64,000 nucleotides of DNA from Acidovorax sp. Leaf191 (GTDB lineage Bacteria > Pseudomonadota > Gammaproteobacteria > Burkholderiales > Burkholderiaceae_C): NCBI RefSeq assembly GCF_001424425.1, contig NZ_LMPT01000004.1, positions 1 through 64,000 on the forward strand, read 5' to 3'. Both the position numbers and the translations under genes were made by a program. The notes beneath the pieces were generated by a model, which made no database searches, had not been told where the DNA came from, and saw only the letters and a program-made list of their open reading frames with translations. This document shows positions 1 to 8,400 of the stretch, one piece after another (the stretch's first letter is position 1; each line of letters opens with the position of its first letter).

Positions 1-162
1 TGCTGCTCAACAAAGCAGCAGGTTAGGGTTAGTACGTGGGTCAGGTTTGGATGGAAATCCTGGGGGTCAGTGGGTCACTTCTGCGTGGAAATCAACACAC
101 CGGGTGATCGCACGGTTGCCGAGCTGCTCCTCCATCCAATGAGGCGCTGCAGCCCCACCAAC

Positions 163-486
163 CTACTCAAGATTGCGCAGGCAGCAATGAGGTGGTTGTA
201 GCTCCCAAACTGCGCATGTCGTCTTGCGTCCGCATGGATCTCGACGTGCACGACGTTTCTGGTGTTTGCTGATGCCGAATCGCGGAGCGTGAAGCGAGAT
301 GAAGCGTCCGAAGGCCGCCAAACGGGATCGTTGCGCGGTTGTTCCCTTGTCGGAATGCCCTGATCCGCCATAAAGAACGTGATTCTCGATGGTGTCGAGT
401 GACCCGCTTGGATTGCTTCCCTGCCAGTTCAAAATGGCCTGCTGGAGGCGGTCAAGAGACAGTGGTGGGTAATGTGGCTTGCGCAT
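163..486 (-). CDS. possible small hypothetical or decayed gene
   Basis: This is a 107-codon reading frame with an ATG start and a weak AAGGACC-like ribosome site upstream. The first 50 residues look like ordinary protein, but the second half becomes rich in Arg and Cys. A second frame on the same strand (75-371) looks more protein-like over that part, so this may be a gene split by a frameshift near position 340. I recognise no family. The rest of 1-663 holds no other convincing gene. I see only a short inverted repeat at 1-20 with no T run. Treat it as low-confidence coding or a remnant. Confidence 0.22.
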   Translation of the reverse strand: MRKPHYPPLSLDRLQQAILNWQGSNPSGSLDTIENHVLYGGSGHSDKGTTAQRSRLAAFGRFISLHAPRFGISKHQKRRARRDPCGRKTTCAVWELQPPHCCLRNLE

Positions 487-663
487 TGCTGTGGTCCTTG
501 ATCTGAGGTTGATTACCGGCAGTCCAAAGATGTGCGCAATTGTTAACCCTTGACCATGTTTTGCAATCGTTCCGTGTTGGCGTTCTCGGTCAGCACTGCC
601 TCAGACCCAAAGTCAGTGCGGCAGCACCGGAGAGACGGCATGGTCCATCGGATGCGCGGGATC

Positions 664-1257
664 CTACTTTTTAGGCCGAACGTACGCGGCGATTCTGGTT
701 GTGATCGATGGCCAGTAAATGTGAGCTTTGATCCCTTTCGCCGCAGCTTCCCGCTTGATGCTGGTGGTAGCGCCCATGCCATGCAAGTGCAGTTCGGTCG
801 CACCATATTGGAGCGCTAGTTCAAAAGCGTGCCGGCACGCACCTATCTTCGTTGGATATGCTGACGCCCGATGCTTCTCAGGCATGGCAATGGCCGCCGC
901 CTCCAGCGCATGCGCCACACCCCAATAGCCCGAAGAGTCTTCAAAGATCGTGAACTCAGCTTTCACTTGTTCTTTGGCTGTTGAGTGCTCTCGCTGGAGG
1001 TTTTTGGTTTGAAGGAAAGCCTTTGAACTTTTAGCGGTTACGACGCGATTTTGCGAATCAACCATAAACTGGACGCCATGTGGGCCCCCGGTCCTCGGGA
1101 GGTCCTCGGCCGCAGCATCGGCAGCTTCCATCGATTCAAAAAGTCGTATCGGGGCACCGTTATAGAGCTTGCCATCGGGCAACCATGCGCCTGATTCCAG
1201 GTGATATTCCATTGAACCCATTCCGTAGAACCGAGCTATACCCCACGTCTTGCTCAT
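664..1257 (-). CDS. hypothetical protein, 197 aa
   Basis: The start is ATG at 1257, preceded by a good ribosome site (GGAAAGAGGTGAAT). A longer frame runs upstream to 1392 but has no such site. The product is soluble-looking, with no signal peptide or membrane segment. The first 70 residues (MSKTWGIARFYGMGS onward) look like a small alpha/beta domain. The C-terminal part has a compact His/Gly stretch (LHLHGMGATTS, about residues 155-165) and ends in basic residues. I do not recognise the family. It stands alone between two gene-poor stretches at the outer side of the accessory island. Confidence 0.6.
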   Translation of the reverse strand: MSKTWGIARFYGMGSMEYHLESGAWLPDGKLYNGAPIRLFESMEAADAAAEDLPRTGGPHGVQFMVDSQNRVVTAKSSKAFLQTKNLQREHSTAKEQVKAEFTIFEDSSGYWGVAHALEAAAIAMPEKHRASAYPTKIGACRHAFELALQYGATELHLHGMGATTSIKREAAAKGIKAHIYWPSITTRIAAYVRPKK

Positions 1258-1898
1258 ATTCACCTCTTTCCAAGTGTTTCGACCACTGTGCCACCTCGCG
1301 AGTTGTGCGCATCCATTTCTCGCCACCGTGTTCCGCGACCGCATTGATTTTGACAGCACCGTGCGGATGCAGATGCACCGTGAGCAGTGCACAAGCCGGA
1401 AAAACGCCGACAGTTAGTCGGCCAACATTCACGCGCTAAGTTCCGCGGACATGGTCACTGCCATGCGTTTTGCTGGTGTGCGACACACATTCCGATTACC
1501 TGCAGCCATAGATGGCCCCTGCCTTCGCGCACGACTGCTTTCATTCACACCGGTCTTTCGCCGCGAGTCATGTGAGCGGCTGCTCGCAGCCTGAAGCTGA
1601 CTTTGTGCAGCATGTGGTTGGTGGATGACATGCCGCGGACAGTTAGCCAGTATTGGATGGAGGCTGCATAAAATCAAGTGCGAGGCTAGAAGAAAGGTGC
1701 TGCTAGGTCCAGAACCTGCGCGGTCGCCGAAAATTCTCCCAAGCGGCGGCATGCTAAGCCCTCACAGCGGATTGGGTCACTACATTTGGTGAAGTTGGCA
1801 TCAAGGAAAACTTTCATCGCTTGGCTCCTTCGCGTGGTTCGTAGTACTTCGCGGACATAGATACCGTTTCGTAAACTGCAGCTTAAAAGTCCAACGCA
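1258..1898. other. gene-poor stretch with three CGCGGACA motifs
   Basis: No convincing gene is seen here. The motif CGCGGACA occurs three times in the same orientation, within 1443-1451, 1633-1641 and 1849-1857, about 190 and 216 bp apart. The third copy is followed by TTTCGTAAACTGC (1867-1879), which resembles a Tn7-type TnsB site. This could be remains of transposon left ends, but no terminal TGT or target duplication was found. Confidence 0.3.
1400..1422 (-). terminator. terminator-like hairpin on the minus strand
   Basis: GCCGAC and GTCGGC form a perfect 6-bp stem with a 5-nt loop (1406-1422). On the minus strand it is followed by GTTTTT. It would end a minus-strand transcript coming from above 1422, where I see no convincing gene, so it may be a relic. 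Confidence 0.4.
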
Positions 1899-3269
1899 CT
1901 AAAAGCCCGCGAATGACAAGGTGTAGCGCATGTAGCGGCCATAGTTGTCATTGGGAGATGTCGATTGGGTGTCGCGAACGGCGAGAACTACTCCTGCGCC
2001 ATTCTGTGCAACGCTTCGGTAGTTCAAGTCGGTATCGCTTGGATCAAAAACCGACATGTACGCACCGGACTGCAAGTTGAACGCGCCAGAAAACGGATGG
2101 CCTTGCCCAAACTGTTGAAGGTGGCCTTCGAGTTCCAGCGGATTGGCGAGTGTGGTGCAGTAAGAAAAGTGAAGCGCACCTGGATACGCTACCCCAAACA
2201 CCACGAACTTGCCTCCCACCTTGCGCACCGCTTGCGCCATGGCCATGTTGGCCATCCACTGGCCCGGCAAGTTGCCTCGGTAGAAAACGTATGGTTTGAT
2301 CGGCGCCTCAGGCACGCTGGCATCGGCCCACTCCCACCGAGTGATGTACTGCCACGCTCCGGCGTTGTTAAAGATTTCCCAGTAGTGGCCGTTTCGGTTG
2401 TTGGGGTTACCGGTCTGCCCGAGCAACGAGGTGGCGCATCGCAAAAGCACGGGGCCGGCCTTGCCAGCTGGAGAGTCAGGTGCACCAAAAGGGTTGACCA
2501 TCGTTGGGTTCTGGGTCGCAGGAATATGCTGCGCAAACGTGTAAACGTAGCCGTTGTCTTCGATGAGGTTGGACGGGTGCAAAAAACCATAGTGCGCCAA
2601 CTTGCCCAGCCTGCCGTATTGGGGCAGCGCTGGGTGAATGATCATGTGATGGTCGCTGTGTGTGGTCGTGCCTGAGAAAGGCACGGGGTTAAACGCGTAG
2701 TTGAACTGGTCGTGATCGCCAGTTCGAGGCTCCGTCTTGAAGAGCGACAGGCTGTTAAACCACTGAAACGTACTGCTGCCCTCGTTGGGCCAGTAGGTGC
2801 CGGCATCTGCCGCGAGTTCGGTGTAATTCTCCGAGTGTGCAATGGCGAAAGCTTGGGTCTGATCCACGTTGAAAACCGAAAACAGCCAGTGCCGCATGTC
2901 CATGCTACCCATTTGCGGATTGCGTGCCGACGTCATCGTCATCGGTGCGACAGGTGACAAGCTGGGCGCCGCCATCGATCCCGGCACCAGATACATGGTG
3001 CGGTTCTCGCTGTGTGGAACCACCGCACGCATGACGTCTGTTGAGCTGCGGCGGTAGGGGTTCAAGGGACCATCTGCCCAGCTTCCGTAAGGCCTACCTG
3101 CACCTACATATGTCTTGTAGTCTGGCAACGCGTTGAAGTCATAGATGTTGCTGGCCGCAGCGAATGAGAGAGACACCGTGGGAGCAGACTGCGCGAGCAC
3201 ATTCCCAGACATTGAGACTGCGGCCAATCCCACAGTGCTGGCTTTAAGAAATTCACGACGATTGTTCAA
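1899..3269 (-). CDS. Tat-exported hypothetical protein, 456 aa
   Basis: The start is TTG at 3269, with a clear GGGAGA ribosome site five bases upstream; no ATG fits. The N-terminus (NNRREFLKAS, then a hydrophobic run to VLAQSA) is a twin-arginine signal peptide, so the protein is exported folded. The mature part (about 430 aa) is rich in aromatic residues, Asn and Pro. It has several His clusters (TTTHSDHHMIIHP near residue 200) but no family motif I know. No membrane segments follow the signal. It is divergent from two other exported-protein genes across a 274-bp gap. The function is unknown. The His clusters could bind metal, which is only a guess. Confidence 0.75.
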   Translation of the reverse strand: MNNRREFLKASTVGLAAVSMSGNVLAQSAPTVSLSFAAASNIYDFNALPDYKTYVGAGRPYGSWADGPLNPYRRSSTDVMRAVVPHSENRTMYLVPGSMAAPSLSPVAPMTMTSARNPQMGSMDMRHWLFSVFNVDQTQAFAIAHSENYTELAADAGTYWPNEGSSTFQWFNSLSLFKTEPRTGDHDQFNYAFNPVPFSGTTTHSDHHMIIHPALPQYGRLGKLAHYGFLHPSNLIEDNGYVYTFAQHIPATQNPTMVNPFGAPDSPAGKAGPVLLRCATSLLGQTGNPNNRNGHYWEIFNNAGAWQYITRWEWADASVPEAPIKPYVFYRGNLPGQWMANMAMAQAVRKVGGKFVVFGVAYPGALHFSYCTTLANPLELEGHLQQFGQGHPFSGAFNLQSGAYMSVFDPSDTDLNYRSVAQNGAGVVLAVRDTQSTSPNDNYGRYMRYTLSFAGF

Positions 3270-3543
3270 TGGACTCTCCCTTTGGTTGATCTATTCAGCC
3301 TACAGATTGCTGTCACAACGGCACTTTGGATCGTAGTGACGACGCTGGGATTTGCATGTAAGGGCTTGTTCCTTGTGTAACTACGCGGTGGTACTCGAAA
3401 CATGTTTGCGCACAATTAAACAACTTGCGGATAGATTGAAGACGCGGGTCTTATTGCCAGTGCCCGTGCAGTTGGGAGGGTGCCTGCGCTCTTGTGCGTT
3501 GAGCTCCTAAAAATTTGTTCAACATCAATTTGGAAGCGTGATC

Positions 3544-4320
3544 ATGATCAAAAAACTTCTGGCCATCACTTCGATTGCCTTAGCGCCATTGGTGGCCAGT
3601 GCAGGTGCGGAAAACGGAGTTCTGGCTCACCCTGGCGGCGGGCTGGACTTCCAATACCCCAGCACGTTTGCGAAAGCCCGTGCCAGCATTCAAAACGGTG
3701 GGCAAATCAAATTGCAATCGCGTTTCGTTTGGGGTGGTCCTGCCGGGAGTCCTATTGGCGGAGATGAGCACGCCATCGTTGCCTTTACGCAAGGCGCCAA
3801 CAACAGTTACGTCAATGGATTTCTGCAACCGTTGTGGACTCACGGTGTGGGTGCATTTGTGCATCCCAACGGACTGCATCTGGAACTCTGGTTCCGCAAC
3901 GATGACAACGGCAATGGAACCATCGCAGACGACGTGACCAAGGCGGACGTGTGGGGTCAATATCCCAACAACTGCCGTACCGAGATCAACGGGGTGGGGA
4001 ACACCAATGTCGACTGCCTGGGGGGCACCCCACACTCTGGTGGCTACATCACCCCTTCGGCGTTTTCGCTGAAGAAAGGCGGCATCTACTGGGTGCGTAT
4101 CACCGTCTCTGATATCCCGACGAATCCTCTGTTCGCATCACTGCAAGCCGACTTGTTGGAGGAAACACCCAGTGGCGTTGTTCTGCGCCAGCAGGGCCTC
4201 GTCAATTTCGACAAAGGACGTCACTTCCCAGACTACTCGTCCCCGCTGAAGGGAACCATTGCGCGCACGGGGGGCAGCGGAGAGGTCATCCAGTTCAACG
4301 CATTTGACTATGGCTTCTGA
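3544..4320 (+). CDS. secreted hypothetical protein, 258 aa
   Basis: The ATG at 3544 is preferred over a GTG six bases earlier because GGAAG lies seven bases upstream of it. Residues 1-20 are a Sec signal peptide (MIKKLLAITSIALAPLVASA). The mature domain is about 235 aa and has the look of a beta-sandwich: alternating hydrophobic residues, many Gly and Asn, an Asp-rich loop NDDNGNGTIADD that resembles a calcium-binding loop, and two cysteines about 13 residues apart. I know no family for it. The next gene in the same direction starts 57 bases downstream, so the two are probably co-transcribed. Confidence 0.7.
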   Translation: MIKKLLAITSIALAPLVASAGAENGVLAHPGGGLDFQYPSTFAKARASIQNGGQIKLQSRFVWGGPAGSPIGGDEHAIVAFTQGANNSYVNGFLQPLWTHGVGAFVHPNGLHLELWFRNDDNGNGTIADDVTKADVWGQYPNNCRTEINGVGNTNVDCLGGTPHSGGYITPSAFSLKKGGIYWVRITVSDIPTNPLFASLQADLLEETPSGVVLRQQGLVNFDKGRHFPDYSSPLKGTIARTGGSGEVIQFNAFDYGF

Positions 4321-4377
4321 CGCGCATGCCCGGATGTGTGAGCCGCTCACTAAGTTGAACTGTGACAAAGGAAGAAT

Positions 4378-5082
4378 ATGAAGAAAGCAATCGCTGGATT
4401 GGTGATCGCAACCGTTGCGTTGTTACCGAGCGTGGGGAGCGCCCAGACGGGGCACCCTTACTACCCAATGAATGCTGGCACGCAGATCGTCTACCAGGTC
4501 TATGAGATACAGGGGCACTGGGACGAAGCAACCATGCAGCTATCGGTGACCAGCCGCACTCCCTGGAATCGTCCTATTGCCATTCAGTACTCGAACACGA
4601 CGTGTCCTGCTTACTTTGGCAACGGCCCCCTGTATCGCGCGACATACGTTGACTCAGGTACCGCTGGCGGTGCACTGATTGATGGCGGAGGTGTGAGTCC
4701 CGGCGGCATCTCCTACATAGGAGAGGCCATCAACGAGATTGGCTGGGTGCATGTACCGTTCATTGCCAAGCTCGCTGTTAATCCCTCAGCAGGACAAACG
4801 ATAGATGCTACCTCGACCGTAACAAGAGGATGCAGTGATACAACGTTCCAACAGACCTTGCGGTGGCGAAATAGAACCATTGCACACGCCAGCAGTTGGG
4901 GGCCTTTTCAGGACGTGTGGAGAACCGGGCTGCACGAGTACGGCTCTGAAAGCGGCGGTGTGGATCGCGTCTACAACTATGTTTTTGCCAGAGGCAAAGG
5001 CATGGTGAATTTTTGGTACGGACAACTAGGACCAGACGGAACCATCACCAACGGACAAGAGTTCTACGCTATTCAGTACTAG
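4378..5082 (+). CDS. secreted hypothetical protein, 234 aa
   Basis: The ATG is preceded by AAAGGAAGAAT, a good ribosome site. Residues 1-22 are a Sec signal peptide ending in GSAQ. The mature part is about 210 aa, with many aromatic residues, beta-type periodicity and two cysteines, and no known motif. It follows the preceding secreted-protein gene in the same direction and is closed by a strong hairpin terminator 17 bases after the stop. The function is unknown. The pair may encode parts of one extracellular system together with the divergent Tat-exported protein. Confidence 0.7.
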   Translation: MKKAIAGLVIATVALLPSVGSAQTGHPYYPMNAGTQIVYQVYEIQGHWDEATMQLSVTSRTPWNRPIAIQYSNTTCPAYFGNGPLYRATYVDSGTAGGALIDGGGVSPGGISYIGEAINEIGWVHVPFIAKLAVNPSAGQTIDATSTVTRGCSDTTFQQTLRWRNRTIAHASSWGPFQDVWRTGLHEYGSESGGVDRVYNYVFARGKGMVNFWYGQLGPDGTITNGQEFYAIQY

Positions 5083-5098
5083 GTATGAATGCGAATGA

Positions 5099-5121
5099 AG
5101 CCGCCTTAGGGCGGCATTTTT
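5099..5121 (+). terminator. rho-independent terminator
   Basis: GCCGCC-TTAG-GGCGGC followed by ATTTTT lies just after the secreted-protein gene ending at 5082. Confidence 0.85.
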
Positions 5122-5462
5122 ATGCTGTGTGACGCATGCGAGAAGACCGAGTGTCGACTTCCATACAAAACTGCCTCTGAGCGAAATTTGAGTCAAATAC
5201 AAATCGAATTGCGTGTCCAAGAGCTGTCGAAAGCGGCCGTTGGCGATCGCAGCCAGCGTGAAGCTGACTTCCCAAGGTCATAGTCAGCTCTGCAGCGATT
5301 GCCGTCGCACAATCGCGAGAGCGCAGAGACCGCATTGCTCTGCCTTACCGTCTTTGGATCGAACTTAGACAGTTGACGTCGGCGTCCCAGCTATTGCCAG
5401 CTGTCCCATATATCCATGCGTGACGAAACGCGATCAATAATCGCCAAAGGACTGTTCGTCGT
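5122..5462. other. intergenic stretch, no gene seen
   Basis: About 340 bp lie between the terminator and the end of the STAND gene. Short open frames here have no ribosome site and odd composition. I see no repeat or RNA gene. Confidence 0.5.
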
Positions 5463-8400
5463 TCAAAGCTTGAGAAGCTCCTCTTCCAGCCGCGTGGCCT
5501 CAGGCACGCCGAGCGCAACGAGCGCTGCGACGAGGTTGTCGATGGCAGGCCGCAACGGTGCGTTGCTACTGAAGCTGGAAGGGCTATGTACACGGATGGT
5601 CTCCATCACCAAGCACCAGCGGTGGCCCACCCCGTGATCGATCCACAGCTGTCGGAAATCAGGATATGCCTCAAGCCATACACCTCCAGCCTTAACCAGC
5701 ACATCCAGTTGCTCGGCTCGTGGAGCAATTTCAAGCAGGTTGAGTAATGCCATGGCGACGAAGAGTGACGGCCCTTTGCTGACCAGTTTGTCCAGAACAG
5801 GAAGAAACGGACCGACTCGCTCCACGCCCTTCTCAAACAGGTAGCACTTCGATCCCTGCCCGTACATGTAGTCGTTAAAAAACAAGACGGCGATTGCTGG
5901 GCCAATGTGTATTTCGATGGACAAGCCCCTGCTTCGGCTGAGGCGCTCCCATCCACGCGTTGTCAGCATGTGGTCGGCGAGTGCACTCCGAATGTCTACG
6001 GCCACCTGCGTCGGAATGCTGTCGCCCCCGAAGTACACCGCATCGAGGCTGCGCAAGAAATCGACGAGCACGTCGTAGAAATGCCGGTCTGGAAGCCCAA
6101 CGATATGCCGCACTGCCAGTTCAGTAGCCTCAGACGTTGACGGACCGACAATGCAGCGCGCAACCGCCGCAAAGAACGTATCGTTCCACTCAGATGGCGG
6201 ACGGTCCGTTTCGTCTCCGTCGTCTAGGTTCGCTCCATTCGCGAGGGCCGTCCAAGGCATGTAGGCTCTCACGATCTCACTGAGCCAAGGGCGGGTGTCA
6301 TCATGGGAAAGAGCGTGCGCTTGGCGCAACCAGAGAGCCGCTGCCTGATGATTTACATGCTCTGCTAGCGAAAGCGCCGACGCTTCCGGTGCAGCAATCT
6401 GGGTTTCGTACAAGCTTAGTTGCCTTCTCGACCGAGCTCGCTCTACCGGGAATTTTGGCCACGTTGGCTCTGAGCCTTTACCTTCAAGCCACGCCATCTC
6501 AGCCGCAACGGCAGCCAGTACCCGTTCATGACTGCGCGCTTTGCTAGCGTCGACTTCTTCCTGTGACGCATTCCAAACTCGATCCTCTACGACACTCGCG
6601 CTGAATGCACATCGGAGCACAGCTCTCGGCAGGCGAATATCGACATCCGCGAGGACTGCGGCGGACGTCCCAAAGCCGTGCGCTGCAGCGTGGTTTCCTG
6701 TCGCCGCTACTTCAAGAAGCGACCGCACGTCTTCCGGCGTTGTCTGATGTCGCAACGCGTGGATCAATCCGGCATAAGCGATTGCGGTCGGATTGAAGCG
6801 CAGCCCCCCTCGCATCTGACGTGCAGGACCATCGTCGAGAGCTGCAAGAGTCTTGTCCAGTTGAGATCGGGCCCATTCTCCGTGCTCGGCGCGAAAGGCG
6901 TCATCGCCGTCCCGCATGACGATCATCGCGGCCGTCACGACCGCTTCCTCTTGCATGCGCCGCTCTCCGCCGTCGTCGTCAGATTCGACTTCTGCCATAG
7001 CTGTCGCAGAACGCCGCGCCCAAGCCACCGCTGCAGACCGACCTTCTGGTAGCAACCGAGGGGGATCCTCGACCGCAAGGGCCAGCGCAGCCCGCGTGGC
7101 GAAGTCTGAATCTCGCTCAGTCGCGGCGTCTCGCAAAGCTTGTAGATGGGTCTGCTCTGCCGTTGGCGATAGATACTGGCGCGCAGTCGCGGATGATCCG
7201 TCCTTGAGCGTCACTTCAACTTCCTGCCAATTTGCGGCATCCGAGAGGTTTAGCGCGTACTGAACCATGAATTCCGGATTGCCCAAATGCGCGCTCGCGG
7301 CAGGTTCACCCAATCGTGCTGCTGCGGTCGCCAACAGGGTTCTCAGTGTCGCGAGTTGATCCGGAGATGCCAGGAACGTGAAGTTGCCAATCAGTTCGTC
7401 GAGCGTTGTCCGTCGGGATGGCCGGCACTTCAGGTCAGCGGCGGTCACGCTGCCACGCGGTTCGCTATGCAAGGCGCCAAACCCGAAGAAATCCGGCATT
7501 TCGACGCGATCATGCACCTGACGTGTGTGATCGATGCACAACAGTTCGGGGTTACTGAGAAAAGCTGCCGCCACGTCAAGCGACTTGGGCCAATGCGAAA
7601 TGATGAGATCAACTGCCACCAGCAAATACGCAGCACACGAGCCCTGCGGTCCGAGCACGTCTGTTAGCACACCTTCGAGTGCTTCGCCTGCCTCGATGCG
7701 GCGGTGCGCCCATGCTTCGAGTGCCATCAGCGCCGACGTGACGGCGTAGAAGTTGCTGTTGCGTGACCAGAAGTAGGTCTGCGCCCACGGGAATGTGCGC
7801 GCACCTCCTGGCAAAGCCAAGTCGAATCCATTCGTTCCTGGGTCTGCACCTAGGCTTCGGTGTGCGACTGCGTGTGCGACCAAGCGATGAACCAAGGCTA
7901 ACCCGTTCTTGGGCGAGTTGGTCAACAAATCGAGGAATGGACCTTGTGCCGGCGATGCTGGAATGAACTGATAGTCGAGATAGGTAAACGCCTCTTCGCG
8001 CTCCCGGTTGAAGCGGTGCTCGTGTCGCCGGGGCTTTGTGATCAACGCCCGTGCAGTCAGGTTAGCCAGTTCTGCCGGAGCTGCTTGCGCCAGCGTGCCG
8101 CGCATCTTCAAGATGCTGCGCACGATATCTTCGTTGTGCTCACTTTCCCCCACTGCCGTCAGGTATTCAGCGGCAAGCTCTGGCGTAGTCTCCGCGAACA
8201 TGACGAACGCTTCGCGAAGATCCGATTTCAAGCCCCCGCTTCGCATCGACATTGAATCTATTGGCTCCACCAACCTCAGCCAACGGTAAATCTGTCGTGT
8301 CGTAAACGGCGTGATATCGGAGGCGCCAAGCGTGCCAAGCGAGAAATTCGTGTATAGCTGAACAACCTCTGGGATAGCATCTTTAGGAATGCCATTTCCT

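Noticed and set aside
1400..1460. Possible integron attC-like site (GCCGAC / GTCGGC beside TTAG)
   Set aside because: No paired core sites or second simple site could be found, and there is no cassette-type gene order.
5120..5335. A 71-codon frame after the secreted-protein terminator
   Set aside because: It runs antisense through the terminator, with no ribosome site and Arg/Cys-rich composition.
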